Below the pieces are notes generated by a model. That model was not told the origin of the DNA. It did no database searches and worked only from the letters and a program-made list of their open reading frames with translations. From CAWKGC01 sp963849005 (GTDB lineage: Bacteria; Pseudomonadota; Gammaproteobacteria; Burkholderiales; Usitatibacteraceae), in the NCBI GenBank assembly GCA_963849005.1, contig CAWKGC010000003.1, forward strand, positions 37,283 through 101,282: a stretch of DNA of 64,000 nt, read 5' to 3'. Of this stretch, positions 20,101-26,608 are shown piece after piece (positions within the stretch are counted from its first letter, which is position 1; each line of letters opens with the position of its first letter). Position numbers and translations under genes: made by a program.

Positions 20101-22758
20101 GATGTTGTGTCCCACCGGCGGGGACGCCCATGTGAAGTCCAAAGGCGCCCCCGATGTCTCCGCAAGCTTCACACCATTTGCAAAGAGCTCGACCTTCGTC
20201 AGCGAGCCGTCCAGATCGAGAGCCTCGACATGAATCGGGATGGTCGCCGGCGTGACCCACTTCGAAAACGTATGCGGGCTGGTAATCCCCACCCGTGGCT
20301 CCTTGTTTTCGCGCACGTTGATTCTCACCGACTCTGCTGCCGTGTAAGAAAGCACTCCCGGACGAGGCGGGTCGGCGTAGATCACTTCGGCATTGATGAA
20401 CACTTCTCCCGAGCGATTGATCACCGATTCCACGCGGTATGGGGCAGAGGCTATCGTGTAGTACTGGCCATAGACTGGGTCGCCAAAATTGCTGCCTGCC
20501 CTCTGAAACCAGGAAAGTTCAACATAGGCAATGGGTCGGGTTCCGGCCACCACTTCAGCCTCGATCCTGACCGAGTCGCCGACAATGGGCGTTGCCCCAG
20601 CCGAGGGAAGAACGATTCGAATCTGGGAATCGGTCAAAGGTTCGGTGACCGAAACGCTGACTGGCGCGGAAACCGCTGAAGCGTTGCGGTCGTCTGTCGC
20701 CTTGGCCGTCAACAGGTAGCTGCCCGTCGTCGCACTCCATGCCGCCGAAAACGGCGCGCTGTTGGAGGTCCCAACCAGCAGGCTGTTGGCAAAGAATTCC
20801 ACCTTGGATATCGTCCCATCCGGGTCACTGGCGTTTGCCTCAATTGCGACCGACGCGGGTGAATCAAAACGTGAACTGGCAGCCGGACTGACAATGGCAA
20901 CGGCCGGGGGTTGATTCGGGGCGGCGCAGAGTACGTTCCCCGCGGTCACGATCGCATTGAGCCGCGAACCCTGCGGGGGCGACGCGCCCGGGAAGTTGAG
21001 CGTGACCGTGCCGCCGGCCGTGAAACCATGGCTCGAAAGCGGGATCGCGAGCGTAAGTGCCGCGTCGCTGAAGACGCCCGACCCTGCGGTGGCCAACGAT
21101 GCGGCAACCGGTGCGCCATTGACCTCGTTCACGGAGAGGGCAACGGTGGCGGCACCGGAGTCGGCAGTCGCCTTCACATAGAAATTGATGGCGTTCCCCG
21201 CGCGCAGTCCCTCCGTGAGCGAGCCGGTGAAGGCGCGCGAGAACAGCGTCGTGTTGCCGTCGATCACCGTCATGCGGCCGCTTCCCGCGCCGTCATACGA
21301 GAGCGTCCATTGGTAGGCGCGGCCCGAGACCCAGTCGAGGTTCTCGTTCACGAACTTGCCGGACTGCTGCGTGTTTGTTCCCAGCCCCCATTCCCAATCC
21401 GCCCCTGCCGGACGCCCGCCGCGGATCTCAAGGCGTTCCAGCGCGGCGAAGGGCACGAACGAGGCATTCGGAACGACGGTCGGCGTGGTCGCGCATTGCC
21501 CCGGTGCAGCCGGGTTGACCGCCTCGACACGGAACGCCGAGTTCACCACGGCGGTGCTGTGGCCGAACTCGTCGGTGACCATCGCAGCAAGCGCATGCGT
21601 CCCGGCGGGCAGCGGCGAGTTTGGCGTATAGGTTGTTCTGCCCGTGGCCGGGTCGAACTGGAACAGGCCGCCGATGGCCAGGCTGTCGAGCGTGGCATTG
21701 ACCCGGTAGCCGTCCGGGTAGTTCGGCGGCAGCGCGCAGGGGCCGGCCGCGCATTTCGCATCCAGCCCCAGGACGATGGGCGGCCTGGTGTTGCTGGTGA
21801 TCGAACCGTCGACCGGCTTCAGGATGCTCAGCGTCGGCAGGATCGAGAACGCCTCGCCCGCGAGCGCCTGCACGGGGACGGCCTTGTCGACCTTCGCGAC
21901 AAATGCACCTGCCTCGCTGAATCGGAACAGGCCCGCCTGGTCGCCCAGCCAGAACGCGCGATTGGTCTCGTCGTAGGCAATCGAGCGGACCGATTGCAGG
22001 CCGGACGCGCCCAGGCCGATGGTGGCCTGCAACGCGCCCGTGGCGGCAAAGATCTTCAGCGTCGTGCCCTGCACCACCCATGCCTGGCCGGTCTTCGGAT
22101 GAACGCCGATCCGGTCGATGGCAGCGCCCGTTGCAAAGACCGACGGCGGCGCTGCCAGCGCGCCAAGATCGACTCTGACGAGCGACGCTCCGTCGCCGAT
22201 CCAGGCATAGCCCAGGATCGAATCGATGGCGAGCAAGGCGGGATTGGTCGCGACAATGCCGGTCAAGTCACGCGAGGCGACAACGGCGCCGGCAGGCGAG
22301 ACCCTGGTGAGCGCCTTGCCGACCATCGCCCAAATGCCCTGGTCGGCATGGAGCGCCATCGCGCCGGCCGGCGTCGAGAGCGTCCTTGTGGCGATGAGCT
22401 GCCCGGCGCGATCCAGATGCACCAGCCCTGCGGCGCCGGACAGCCAGACGCTCTTGTCGTAGGGATCGACCTGCAGGAGCTGCGGCTGCACCACGCCGAC
22501 CGTGGCCAGGCTTACCGTGAGCCCGAGCGTGCCGCTTGCGTCGTAGCGCTTGAGTTGCGTGCCGACAATAGCCCAGGTATCGCCAGAACCGGAAGCAATC
22601 GCGACGACGCCCGCATTGGCGAGCGTCTTGTTGACCTTGTTGGAGGCAGGATCGACGCGATAGAGGTTCGCGTTGTCGGCGAACCAGACCGAGGCGGCCG
22701 CAGCCGGGCCCGCGCAAGCGACAAGCAGCCATAGCGTGGCAAGCGTCTTGCGGAGCAT
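17179..22758 (-). CDS. Giant secreted protein: N-terminal propeller-like region plus about ten Ig-like repeats
   Basis: This 1859-residue exported protein has a signal peptide (TLWLLVACAGPAAAASVW). Residues about 20-330 contain recurring blades (YDKSVWLSGAAGLVHLDRAG, KTGQAWVVQGTTLKIF) suggesting a beta-propeller. A jelly-roll-like domain follows at about 430-610. Then come about ten repeats of 85-100 residues with the pattern DPDGTISKVEFFANSLLVG ... ATDDRNA, typical of bacterial Ig-like (Big_7-type) adhesin or extracellular-matrix domains. The last 330 residues are unique and end VWRIEGM. No anchor, autotransporter barrel or sortase signal is seen. It is first in the operon with the lipoprotein and phospholipase-like protein. 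A surface or extracellular binding role is inferred. Confidence 0.8.
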   Translation of the reverse strand: MLRKTLATLWLLVACAGPAAAASVWFADNANLYRVDPASNKVNKTLANAGVVAIASGSGDTWAIVGTQLKRYDASGTLGLTVSLATVGVVQPQLLQVDPYDKSVWLSGAAGLVHLDRAGQLIATRTLSTPAGAMALHADQGIWAMVGKALTRVSPAGAVVASRDLTGIVATNPALLAIDSILGYAWIGDGASLVRVDLGALAAPPSVFATGAAIDRIGVHPKTGQAWVVQGTTLKIFAATGALQATIGLGASGLQSVRSIAYDETNRAFWLGDQAGLFRFSEAGAFVAKVDKAVPVQALAGEAFSILPTLSILKPVDGSITSNTRPPIVLGLDAKCAAGPCALPPNYPDGYRVNATLDSLAIGGLFQFDPATGRTTYTPNSPLPAGTHALAAMVTDEFGHSTAVVNSAFRVEAVNPAAPGQCATTPTVVPNASFVPFAALERLEIRGGRPAGADWEWGLGTNTQQSGKFVNENLDWVSGRAYQWTLSYDGAGSGRMTVIDGNTTLFSRAFTGSLTEGLRAGNAINFYVKATADSGAATVALSVNEVNGAPVAASLATAGSGVFSDAALTLAIPLSSHGFTAGGTVTLNFPGASPPQGSRLNAIVTAGNVLCAAPNQPPAVAIVSPAASSRFDSPASVAIEANASDPDGTISKVEFFANSLLVGTSNSAPFSAAWSATTGSYLLTAKATDDRNASAVSAPVSVSVTEPLTDSQIRIVLPSAGATPIVGDSVRIEAEVVAGTRPIAYVELSWFQRAGSNFGDPVYGQYYTIASAPYRVESVINRSGEVFINAEVIYADPPRPGVLSYTAAESVRINVRENKEPRVGITSPHTFSKWVTPATIPIHVEALDLDGSLTKVELFANGVKLAETSGAPLDFTWASPPVGHNIIYAQATDNKGLLGRSQSIVAIVAAGSGAAPPSLTVTSPVDGTQFGAAGFISVTADTVDPLGLIKSVHFYVSADLKAVAGAPPFTRSVFLFNSPGTYGIWAMGLDANGQPLVSSNVVRAIVGAPNAGPVRFLDTSLTGSIVANEGDSTRIKFLLNEFGGPNGYVGYPLLLTPYNQEGRSATWVTETPGAPGGYYAVRIPYLQPGLQTWAVEARDANHYAVWSSAFTINVNARPRVSIDSPQLNQLFSLPAAVEIAVSASDPDGSIAKMELFINEQLVSTFMAPPYRYSLAAPPVGGYDVRAVATDDKGATGEAGPLHFEIVSTNNPPSCAITSPEDGAAILAGDSVEILAAAEDSDGAVVKVEFYSDTTLLGQSTQAPYRFTWPSATPGAHALTVKATDNLGGVTTSAPVGITAYVGNLPPRIKLVYDPPVGGYVFGEVTDLGIYVNAQDADGTVVKLELFEDTTLLSSLTLNSSYINWDFNAGSPSIGVHNYTVRATDNAGATATVTLKVTINPSPSVSLVLPRPNAFFIAPASIEILATATQQNGTISNVNFYDGNTLIDVDRYPPYGLRWTGVAAGIHTITATVVSSTGYATSAPVTIVVGTATQPTLSRPWQPYFVAPADIRIAVQAGGVSGATSVEFFNGTNKVGESSTPPFTMLWRDVGVGSYLLTARIATASGETLVTPARAVTVLAQPNLTIDTGIDGGTVLDRAVTISGTVQAPANSAIVVNGVTASIDSTDRWYAQNVPLVPGSNPINVTLAMQEVAPVKRTISVTRAGSTPFTARFDGYEGIVPFTPKLTISRLDPQELQRIEVDIGDDGSVEGTTNSLVNEQAEFDLTIPDPGAVPVRVRVYDPSGTVVFNSLLRLNAKAYADGEAPIAEVYSTMLDRLGVGKITAAEYAVSGDMRFKYRDVFANLAATLPGVVSNLGEPEVSAIGSDIAEILVTRTVLGVKRVFPVHLIRGDDGVWRIEGM

Positions 22759-22822
22759 GGGCGTCTTCTTCCTGTTGGATTGCCTTGACTCTGCCGTTCC
22801 AGCAGGGTCGAGTCAACACCAA
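22759..22822. repeat. 64-bp imperfect direct repeat, copy 1
   Basis: This segment matches 23685-23748 in the same orientation with about 7 mismatches in 64 positions. Its shared core includes GCCGTTCCAGCAG and GTCGAGTCAACACCAA. Copy 1 abuts the start codon of the giant secreted protein and so forms that gene's 5' leader. The two copies bracket the palindrome, the nrdJ fragment and the first vapBC pair, which points to a duplication or insertion event. Confidence 0.8.
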
Positions 22823-22848
22823 TTCAAGGAAAGAAATGTCGAATAGTC

Positions 22849-22867
22849 ACTTGCAAAAATTGCAAGT
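22849..22867. promoter_or_regulatory. Perfect 19-bp palindrome, candidate operator of the secreted-protein operon
   Basis: ACTTGCAAAAATTGCAAGT has two 8-bp arms around AAA and is AT-rich in a GC-rich genome. It lies about 90 nt upstream of the start codon of the minus-strand operon 22758-13962 and inside the direct-repeat-bounded segment. The size and symmetry fit a dimeric repressor or activator site. No regulator gene is adjacent, so the partner is unknown. Confidence 0.4.
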
Positions 22868-22882
22868 CAAGCGTTCTAAGGC

Positions 22883-22990
22883 ATGCTGGACGACAAGGGC
22901 TATGCGAAACGCGAGATGGGCATCCTCGGGCTTCCGGAAGTGCAGGACCGCGGCGCGGTGCCGGTGATGGTGGCCTCGCGGGCTGCCTGA
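22883..22990 (+). pseudogene. Truncated duplicate of the nrdJ 3' region
   Basis: An ATG-initiated stretch of 35 codons reads MLDDKGYAKREMGIL and then EVQDRGAVPVM, closely matching the segment of intact NrdJ encoded at about 13736-13824. It diverges into VASRAA and stops before the Cys-rich tail. Most nucleotide differences from the intact copy are at third codon positions, so this fragment descends from a functional but diverged nrdJ rather than from a very recent copy of the one at 11054-13921. It lies on the far side of the secreted-protein operon and marks a recombination scar. Confidence 0.8.
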
Positions 22991-23011
22991 AGGAGTCATC
23001 TGGCGTCACCA

Positions 23012-23026
23012 AATGATGCTATCATT
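23012..23026 (+). promoter_or_regulatory. Candidate VapB operator
   Basis: AATGATGCTATCATT is a perfect palindrome (6-bp arms, 3-bp spacer) 31 nt upstream of the antitoxin start and overlaps a TATCAT sequence that could be the -10 element. Antitoxins of the ribbon-helix-helix or AbrB class normally repress their own promoter through such sites. An AGGA ribosome binding site follows near 23047. Confidence 0.5.
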
Positions 23027-23056
23027 GATGCAGCCATTCTTCTTCGAGGACCGATC

Positions 23057-23260
23057 ATGCGCACGACCGTCACACTCGATGATTCGCTGCTCGAGAGCGC
23101 CCAGCGACTGAGCGGCCTGCAAGAGCGTTCAGCCCTGTTGCGCGAGGCGCTGTCCGCGTTGATCCAGCGAGAGAGCGCCAACAGGCTGGCGCGCCTTGGC
23201 GGCACCGAGGGCGCGCTCAAGTTGCCGGCACGGCGCCGCGCGCCTGCCAAGGGGAAATGA
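23057..23260 (+). CDS. vapB: VapB-type antitoxin
   Basis: This 67-residue antitoxin begins MRTTVTLDDSLLESAQRLSG, the classic N-terminal strand and helix of a ribbon-helix-helix DNA-binding domain. It continues with ERSALLREALSALIQRESA. The basic, proline-containing C-terminus (LPARRRAPAKGK) would be the flexible toxin-neutralising tail. It overlaps the toxin gene by 4 nt (ATGA), so the pair is translated in a coupled way. A palindromic operator lies upstream at 23012-23026. Confidence 0.88.
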   Translation: MRTTVTLDDSLLESAQRLSGLQERSALLREALSALIQRESANRLARLGGTEGALKLPARRRAPAKGK

Positions 23261-23631
23261 TCCTCCTGGATACCTCCGTCTGGGTGGACCATCTTCGCCG
23301 AGGCGATGCGCTGGTCGTCAAGGCATTGGAGTCGGGCCAGGTCGCCGCCCACGCGTTCGTCACGGGGGAACTTGCCTGTGGGAACCTGAAATCGCGCACC
23401 CGCATCATCGAATTGCTCCAGGCCCTGCCGCAGCTGGCATCGGCCACGGACGACGAGGTGCTCTACTACATCGAAAGGCACAAGCTGATGGGGCGTGGCA
23501 TCGGCTATGTCGATGCACACCTGCTGGCGGCGGTGTCGATCGGACGAGCGATGCTGTGGACGCGAGACAAGCGACTGCGGGAGGTTGCAGCCGTTCTTGG
23601 CATCGCCCACCTGGAAGCGGGTCGACAATGA
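23257..23631 (+). CDS. vapC: VapC-type PIN-domain ribonuclease toxin
   Basis: This 124-residue PIN-domain RNase is the toxin of a type II system; VapC proteins cleave tRNA or rRNA in a metal-dependent way. The acidic residues expected in the active site are all visible: Asp5 in MILLDTSVW, Glu in VTGELACG, Asp in GIGYVDAHLLAA and Asp in LWTRDKRLREV. The ATG overlaps the vapB stop. The pair sits between two copies of a 64-bp direct repeat. It is intact and presumably functional. Confidence 0.92.
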   Translation: MILLDTSVWVDHLRRGDALVVKALESGQVAAHAFVTGELACGNLKSRTRIIELLQALPQLASATDDEVLYYIERHKLMGRGIGYVDAHLLAAVSIGRAMLWTRDKRLREVAAVLGIAHLEAGRQ

Positions 23632-23684
23632 ACCCTTCACCCGCCATTCATCCAGAGAACTGGTTGCCGGAATGCCTTGATCGT

Positions 23685-23748
23685 GGGCGTTCTCTTCTTA
23701 ATGGATTGCCTTGACCCTGCCGTTCCAGCAGAGTCGAGTCAACACCAA
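23685..23748. repeat. 64-bp imperfect direct repeat, copy 2
   Basis: This is the second copy of the element at 22759-22822, about 89 percent identical by eye and in the same orientation. In this copy the base triplet matching the start codon of the giant secreted protein has changed (ATG to ACG on the minus strand), and no gene follows. It is therefore a dead duplicate of that gene's leader. It ends 95 nt before the second toxin-antitoxin pair. Confidence 0.78.
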
Positions 23749-23806
23749 CGCGCCGACCATTGCCGAAAGCGGATCGACGACGGCGTTGCAGCGCATCCGC
23801 CGGGCG

Positions 23807-23825
23807 AGTATGATTTAGTCATACT
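23807..23825 (+). promoter_or_regulatory. Candidate operator/promoter of the second toxin-antitoxin pair
   Basis: AGTATGATTTAGTCATACT is a perfect inverted repeat (7-bp arms, 5-bp spacer). It contains TATGAT, a good -10 element, and is followed by GGAGGG just before the ATG at 23844. The overlap of palindrome and -10 is what autorepression by a ribbon-helix-helix antitoxin needs. Confidence 0.5.
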
Positions 23826-23843
23826 TTCGGAGGGCACGCACCC

Positions 23844-24080
23844 ATGAGCTACGCCGTGAAGAAAACCATTTCCCTGCCGGCGGACCTCGCGCGGCAGGCC
23901 GAGGCGTTGGCGCAGGCGGAGGGCAAGTCGTTGAGCGGCGTCATACAGGATGCGCTCCGCCAGGCCGGCATCGAGCGGCGCCTGCAGGAACTTCGGGGCA
24001 TGCAGGCCTACTGGAGCAGGAAGGCACGCGACAACGGGATCCTCACCGAAAAGGATCTTGCGCGGTACCTGCGCGATTGA
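23844..24080 (+). CDS. Ribbon-helix-helix antitoxin of a PIN-type toxin-antitoxin pair
   Basis: This 78-residue protein starts MSYAVKKTISLPADLARQAE, a CopG/Arc-like ribbon-helix-helix strand and first helix, followed by EGKSLSGVIQDALRQAGIE. The remaining segment (LQELRGMQAYWSRKARDNGI then EKDLARYLRD) would wrap the toxin. A strong GGAGGG ribosome binding site and a palindrome lie upstream. The PIN-domain partner follows directly. It is not closely similar to the VapB at 23057, so the two pairs are different subfamilies rather than a duplication. Confidence 0.85.
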   Translation: MSYAVKKTISLPADLARQAEALAQAEGKSLSGVIQDALRQAGIERRLQELRGMQAYWSRKARDNGILTEKDLARYLRD

Positions 24081-24112
24081 CGGAAGCGGTTCCGCCCCCG
24101 CGCAGGACGCGC

Positions 24113-24508
24113 ATGAAAGTTGTCTTCGATACGAACATCCTGATTTCCGCCCTGGCATTTCCAGGTGGTCAGGGCGATGCCGCATTGCGGCGCATCATCG
24201 ACGGGACCGATCAGCTGGTCTTTTCCAAGGCCATTCTCGATGAACTTCTGGAAGTGCTCGGCCGCAAGTTCGCGCGTGACAGGGAGGAGCTGGCTCACGT
24301 TGCGGTCTTCATCTCCGGACTCGCGACAGTCGTGTCCCCGAAACGCAGGCTCAACATTTTGAAGGATGACCCGGACAATCGGATTCTCGAATGTGCCCTG
24401 GCAGGCGGCGCGCAAGCGATCGTGACCGGAGACAAGGCGCTGCTCGCGCTCAAGGCGTTCGAAGGAATCCCGGTGGTGACGTTGACTGCCTATCTGGGCG
24501 GCCGGTGA
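24113..24508 (+). CDS. PIN-domain toxin of the COG1569 type
   Basis: This 131-residue PIN protein begins MKVVFDTNILISALAFPGG, carrying the first active-site Asp (FDTN). It then has SKAILDELLEVL with the acidic Glu, the DDPDNRILECALAGG motif with Asp residues, and IVTGDKALL. This motif set marks the family called putative toxin component, PIN family. I use ATG 24113 because it aligns with the family N-terminus; a TTG at 24077 overlapping the antitoxin stop is possible. Its stop lies 1 nt from the end of a transporter remnant on the other strand. Confidence 0.85.
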   Translation: MKVVFDTNILISALAFPGGQGDAALRRIIDGTDQLVFSKAILDELLEVLGRKFARDREELAHVAVFISGLATVVSPKRRLNILKDDPDNRILECALAGGAQAIVTGDKALLALKAFEGIPVVTLTAYLGGR

Positions 24509-24509
24509 T

Positions 24510-24618
24510 TCATGAGGCAGGTTTCGTCGCGAGCAAGGCAGCCGCTACGAGTACCAGGGTGCCACCGATGAATTGCGGCGTCGTGAGGCCCTCGCTCGGC
24601 ACCAGCCAGGCGAGCGTC
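24510..24618 (-). pseudogene. C-terminal remnant of an EamA/DMT-family transporter
   Basis: Reading the minus strand up to the stop at 24510 gives TLAWLVPSEGLTTPQFIGG then TLVLVAAALLATKPAS. This matches the last helix of the intact EamA transporter at 27703-28575 (LAWLVLGESLTTAQFAGGAL then VLVAAVLLAVKAP). Nothing of the upstream nine helices remains, because the sequence runs straight into the carbonic anhydrase 3' end. It is a broken paralogue left by a deletion or insertion at this junction. Confidence 0.78.
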
Positions 24619-25260
24619 CTAAAGCGAAGCAAGCGCCTCGCGATAGGCGCCGGACGCTTCTTCCACCTTCGTGACCGTGGTGCCCAGGTCGCGAAGCAGC
24701 CCGTCCTTCAGCCCGTAGACCCAGCCGTGCACGGCAAGCGTCTGGCCGCGGTCCCACGCGTCCTGCACGATCGTGGTCTGGCAGACGTTGACGACCTGCT
24801 CGATCACGTTCAGTTCGCACATCCGGTCCACGCGCCGCGCCAGTTCGGGCAACGCCGCCACGATCGCTTCGTGCTTCACATGAACGTCCTGGACGTGGCG
24901 CAGCCAGTTGTCCGCGAGTCCCACGCGCCGGTTCTGCATCGCGGCGGCCACCCCGCTGCAGCCGTAGTGGCCGCAGACGACGATGTGCTCGACCTTGAGC
25001 ACGTCGACGGCGAACTGCATCACCGAAAGGCAGTTCAGGTCGCTGTGCACGATCACGTTGGCGATATTGCGGTGCACGAACAGCTCGCCCGGGGCGAGCC
25101 CGACGATATCGTTCGCGGGCACGCGGCTGTCCGAGCAGCCGATCCACAGGAAGCGCGGACTCTGCTGGTTGGAGAGCCTGGCGAAGAACTCCGGGTCGGC
25201 GCGGCGGATGCGCTCCGACCAGGCGCGGTTGTTGGCGAAGAGTTGGGCGAGGTAGCGCAT
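24619..25260 (-). CDS. can: Beta-class carbonic anhydrase
   Basis: This cytoplasmic zinc enzyme interconverts CO2 and bicarbonate. The 213-residue protein has the family's zinc ligands at the same positions as Escherichia coli Can: Cys42 in WIGCSDSR, His98 and Cys101 in CGHYGC. Asp44 and Arg46 form the catalytic dyad. VHRNIANVI and YGLKDGLL are also typical. It lies downstream of the peroxiredoxin gene on the same strand, with a hairpin between them. Its 3' end abuts the transporter remnant, so this flank has been rearranged without harming the gene. Confidence 0.96.
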   Translation of the reverse strand: MRYLAQLFANNRAWSERIRRADPEFFARLSNQQSPRFLWIGCSDSRVPANDIVGLAPGELFVHRNIANVIVHSDLNCLSVMQFAVDVLKVEHIVVCGHYGCSGVAAAMQNRRVGLADNWLRHVQDVHVKHEAIVAALPELARRVDRMCELNVIEQVVNVCQTTIVQDAWDRGQTLAVHGWVYGLKDGLLRDLGTTVTKVEEASGAYREALASL

Positions 25261-25285
25261 GGGCGGGGAACTTGCCGGATTCTAC

Positions 25286-25312
25286 GGGAAAAGGGGACGC
25301 TACCCTTTTCCC
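25286..25312 (-). terminator. Perfect 10-bp hairpin between peroxiredoxin and carbonic anhydrase genes
   Basis: GGGAAAAGGG and CCCTTTTCCC pair perfectly around a 7-nt loop. The structure lies in the 65-nt gap downstream of the peroxiredoxin gene and just upstream of can. It could be a terminator or attenuator for the minus-strand transcript. No long U run follows, so termination strength is uncertain; it may instead be a short dispersed repeat. Confidence 0.4.
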
Positions 25313-25325
25313 CCGCTGCCGCAGC

Positions 25326-25874
25326 CTAGGCCTCGCCGGTGTACTCGCCGCGTGCCGGATAGTCTTTCGCGATCGCGAAATCGATTGCGCCCAGCAGGTC
25401 CTGGAACTGCGGCCGCGCGAAAGGCATGGTCTGCACGGCGCCGTAGTAGAGCGTGCCGTCCGGCCTGACGAGGAAGACGCCGGGTTCGCTGAACAGCGCA
25501 GGCTCTTCGATCCCGATGGACGTCTTGCCGCGCGAGGTGCTGAGGTACAGGCCCCATTGCCGTGCATTGCGGAGGCCCAGCCCGTAGGCGAACTTGACCG
25601 CCTTCGCGCCGGATTTCTCCGCCATCAGCTTGCCGCGCTCTTCCGTGTCGCTGCTGATCGCCACGACCTGCACGCCCCGTGCAGCGAACTCGGGGGCGAG
25701 GCGCTCGAGTTCCAGCAGGTACTTCGCGCAGATCGGGCAATGCAGCCCGCGATAGAAAACCAACAGGTCGAATCGCTCGCCGGGCGTCGCCCCGAGCACG
25801 AAGCGCCCGCCGGCAACGAGGGGAACGTCCAGCGCAGGCACGGCCTGACGGGGAAGCAGGGCATTGAGTTGCAT
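25326..25874 (-). CDS. Peroxiredoxin-like (AhpC/TSA family) protein
   Basis: This 182-residue thioredoxin-fold protein contains FYRGLHCPICAKYLLELERL at about residues 50-70. The CPIC pair sits where AhpC/TSA peroxiredoxin-like proteins of this subgroup have the peroxidatic Cys. The segments VVAISSDTEERGKLMAEK and EPGVFLVRPDGTLYYGAVQT follow. Substrates are probably peroxides, with thioredoxin or glutaredoxin as reductant, but this subfamily is little characterised. The ATG at 25874 fits the family N-terminus (MQLNALLPRQAVPALDVPLV). The DUF302 gene lies 41 nt upstream on the same strand, so both may share a transcript. Confidence 0.87.
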   Translation of the reverse strand: MQLNALLPRQAVPALDVPLVAGGRFVLGATPGERFDLLVFYRGLHCPICAKYLLELERLAPEFAARGVQVVAISSDTEERGKLMAEKSGAKAVKFAYGLGLRNARQWGLYLSTSRGKTSIGIEEPALFSEPGVFLVRPDGTLYYGAVQTMPFARPQFQDLLGAIDFAIAKDYPARGEYTGEA

Positions 25875-25915
25875 CGGAAGCTCCGGGAGAGTCGAGGGTG
25901 AAGAGGGGGAATGAA

Positions 25916-26368
25916 TCAGCGGGCGACGGTCGCTTCGACAAGCGCGGAAAGCGCCATTCCCAGGCCGGCCACCGACGGGCACTGCGGCACGCCGTGGCGC
26001 TGCGCAAGGAACGCGGGGTCGTTGTAGCCGAGCCACACCTGGCCCTGCGCATCCTCCCAGGCCAGCGCCTTGAGCGGGAGGTCGATGCCCACGGACTGCG
26101 CGCATTCCATGAAGGGCGTGCCGCCCTGCGGATTGCCGAAGAGGAGCACCTCGGTAGGCCGGAGGGTCTTGCCGATCTTCGCGGCGCCGGCGGCGTGGTC
26201 GATGCGCGCAAAGACATTGAGCCCGCGTTGCTTCGCGTTCTCTTCGAACCGGTTCATGGTCTCCCTGGCCGTGTAGGGGCTCTTGATCGCGATGAGCCCC
26301 TCGGCGCCGAAGACCGCCGGGGACCAGGCCAGCAACAGTGCAATGACGAAGAGCAGCGGGCGGTTCAT
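25916..26368 (-). CDS. Exported DUF302 domain protein
   Basis: This 150-residue protein has a signal peptide (LLFVIALLLAWSPAVFGAEG). A single DUF302 domain follows, with SPYTARETMNRFEENAKQRG, NVFARIDHAAGAA, EVLLFGNPQGGTPFMECAQS and LPLKALAWEDAQGQVWLGY. DUF302 proteins are small periplasmic proteins of unclear role, often found near redox or metal genes. The neighbours here are a peroxiredoxin and a divergent haem-binding lipoprotein, so a redox or envelope-stress role is a guess. The ATG at 26368 is chosen for the signal peptide; longer frames would place 37 residues of Arg-rich sequence before it. Confidence 0.85.
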   Translation of the reverse strand: MNRPLLFVIALLLAWSPAVFGAEGLIAIKSPYTARETMNRFEENAKQRGLNVFARIDHAAGAAKIGKTLRPTEVLLFGNPQGGTPFMECAQSVGIDLPLKALAWEDAQGQVWLGYNDPAFLAQRHGVPQCPSVAGLGMALSALVEATVAR

Positions 26369-26608
26369 GGGGTTCTCCCGGGAGGTCTTGAATCGGAACG
26401 ATCGGGGCAAAGCATATACCAGCGCGGCTGCGCACCCCCGCGCAGTCGCCTGGCAGCAACAGGCGCGAGGCGCCGACAAGCGGGAGCGTTCGACAGGTCA
26501 ATTGATATGGAACAAATGGCCCTGCAGCACATGAGAGGACGATCAAAGGCACGGCATTCAATCGACCGGCACCATCCCCCGGACTCATCAGAGAAAAGGA
26601 ACATCACA

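Noticed and set aside
23249..23640. Minus-strand open frames opposite vapC
   Set aside because: The plus-strand PIN protein has all active-site acids and overlaps its antitoxin; the opposite frames have no motif.
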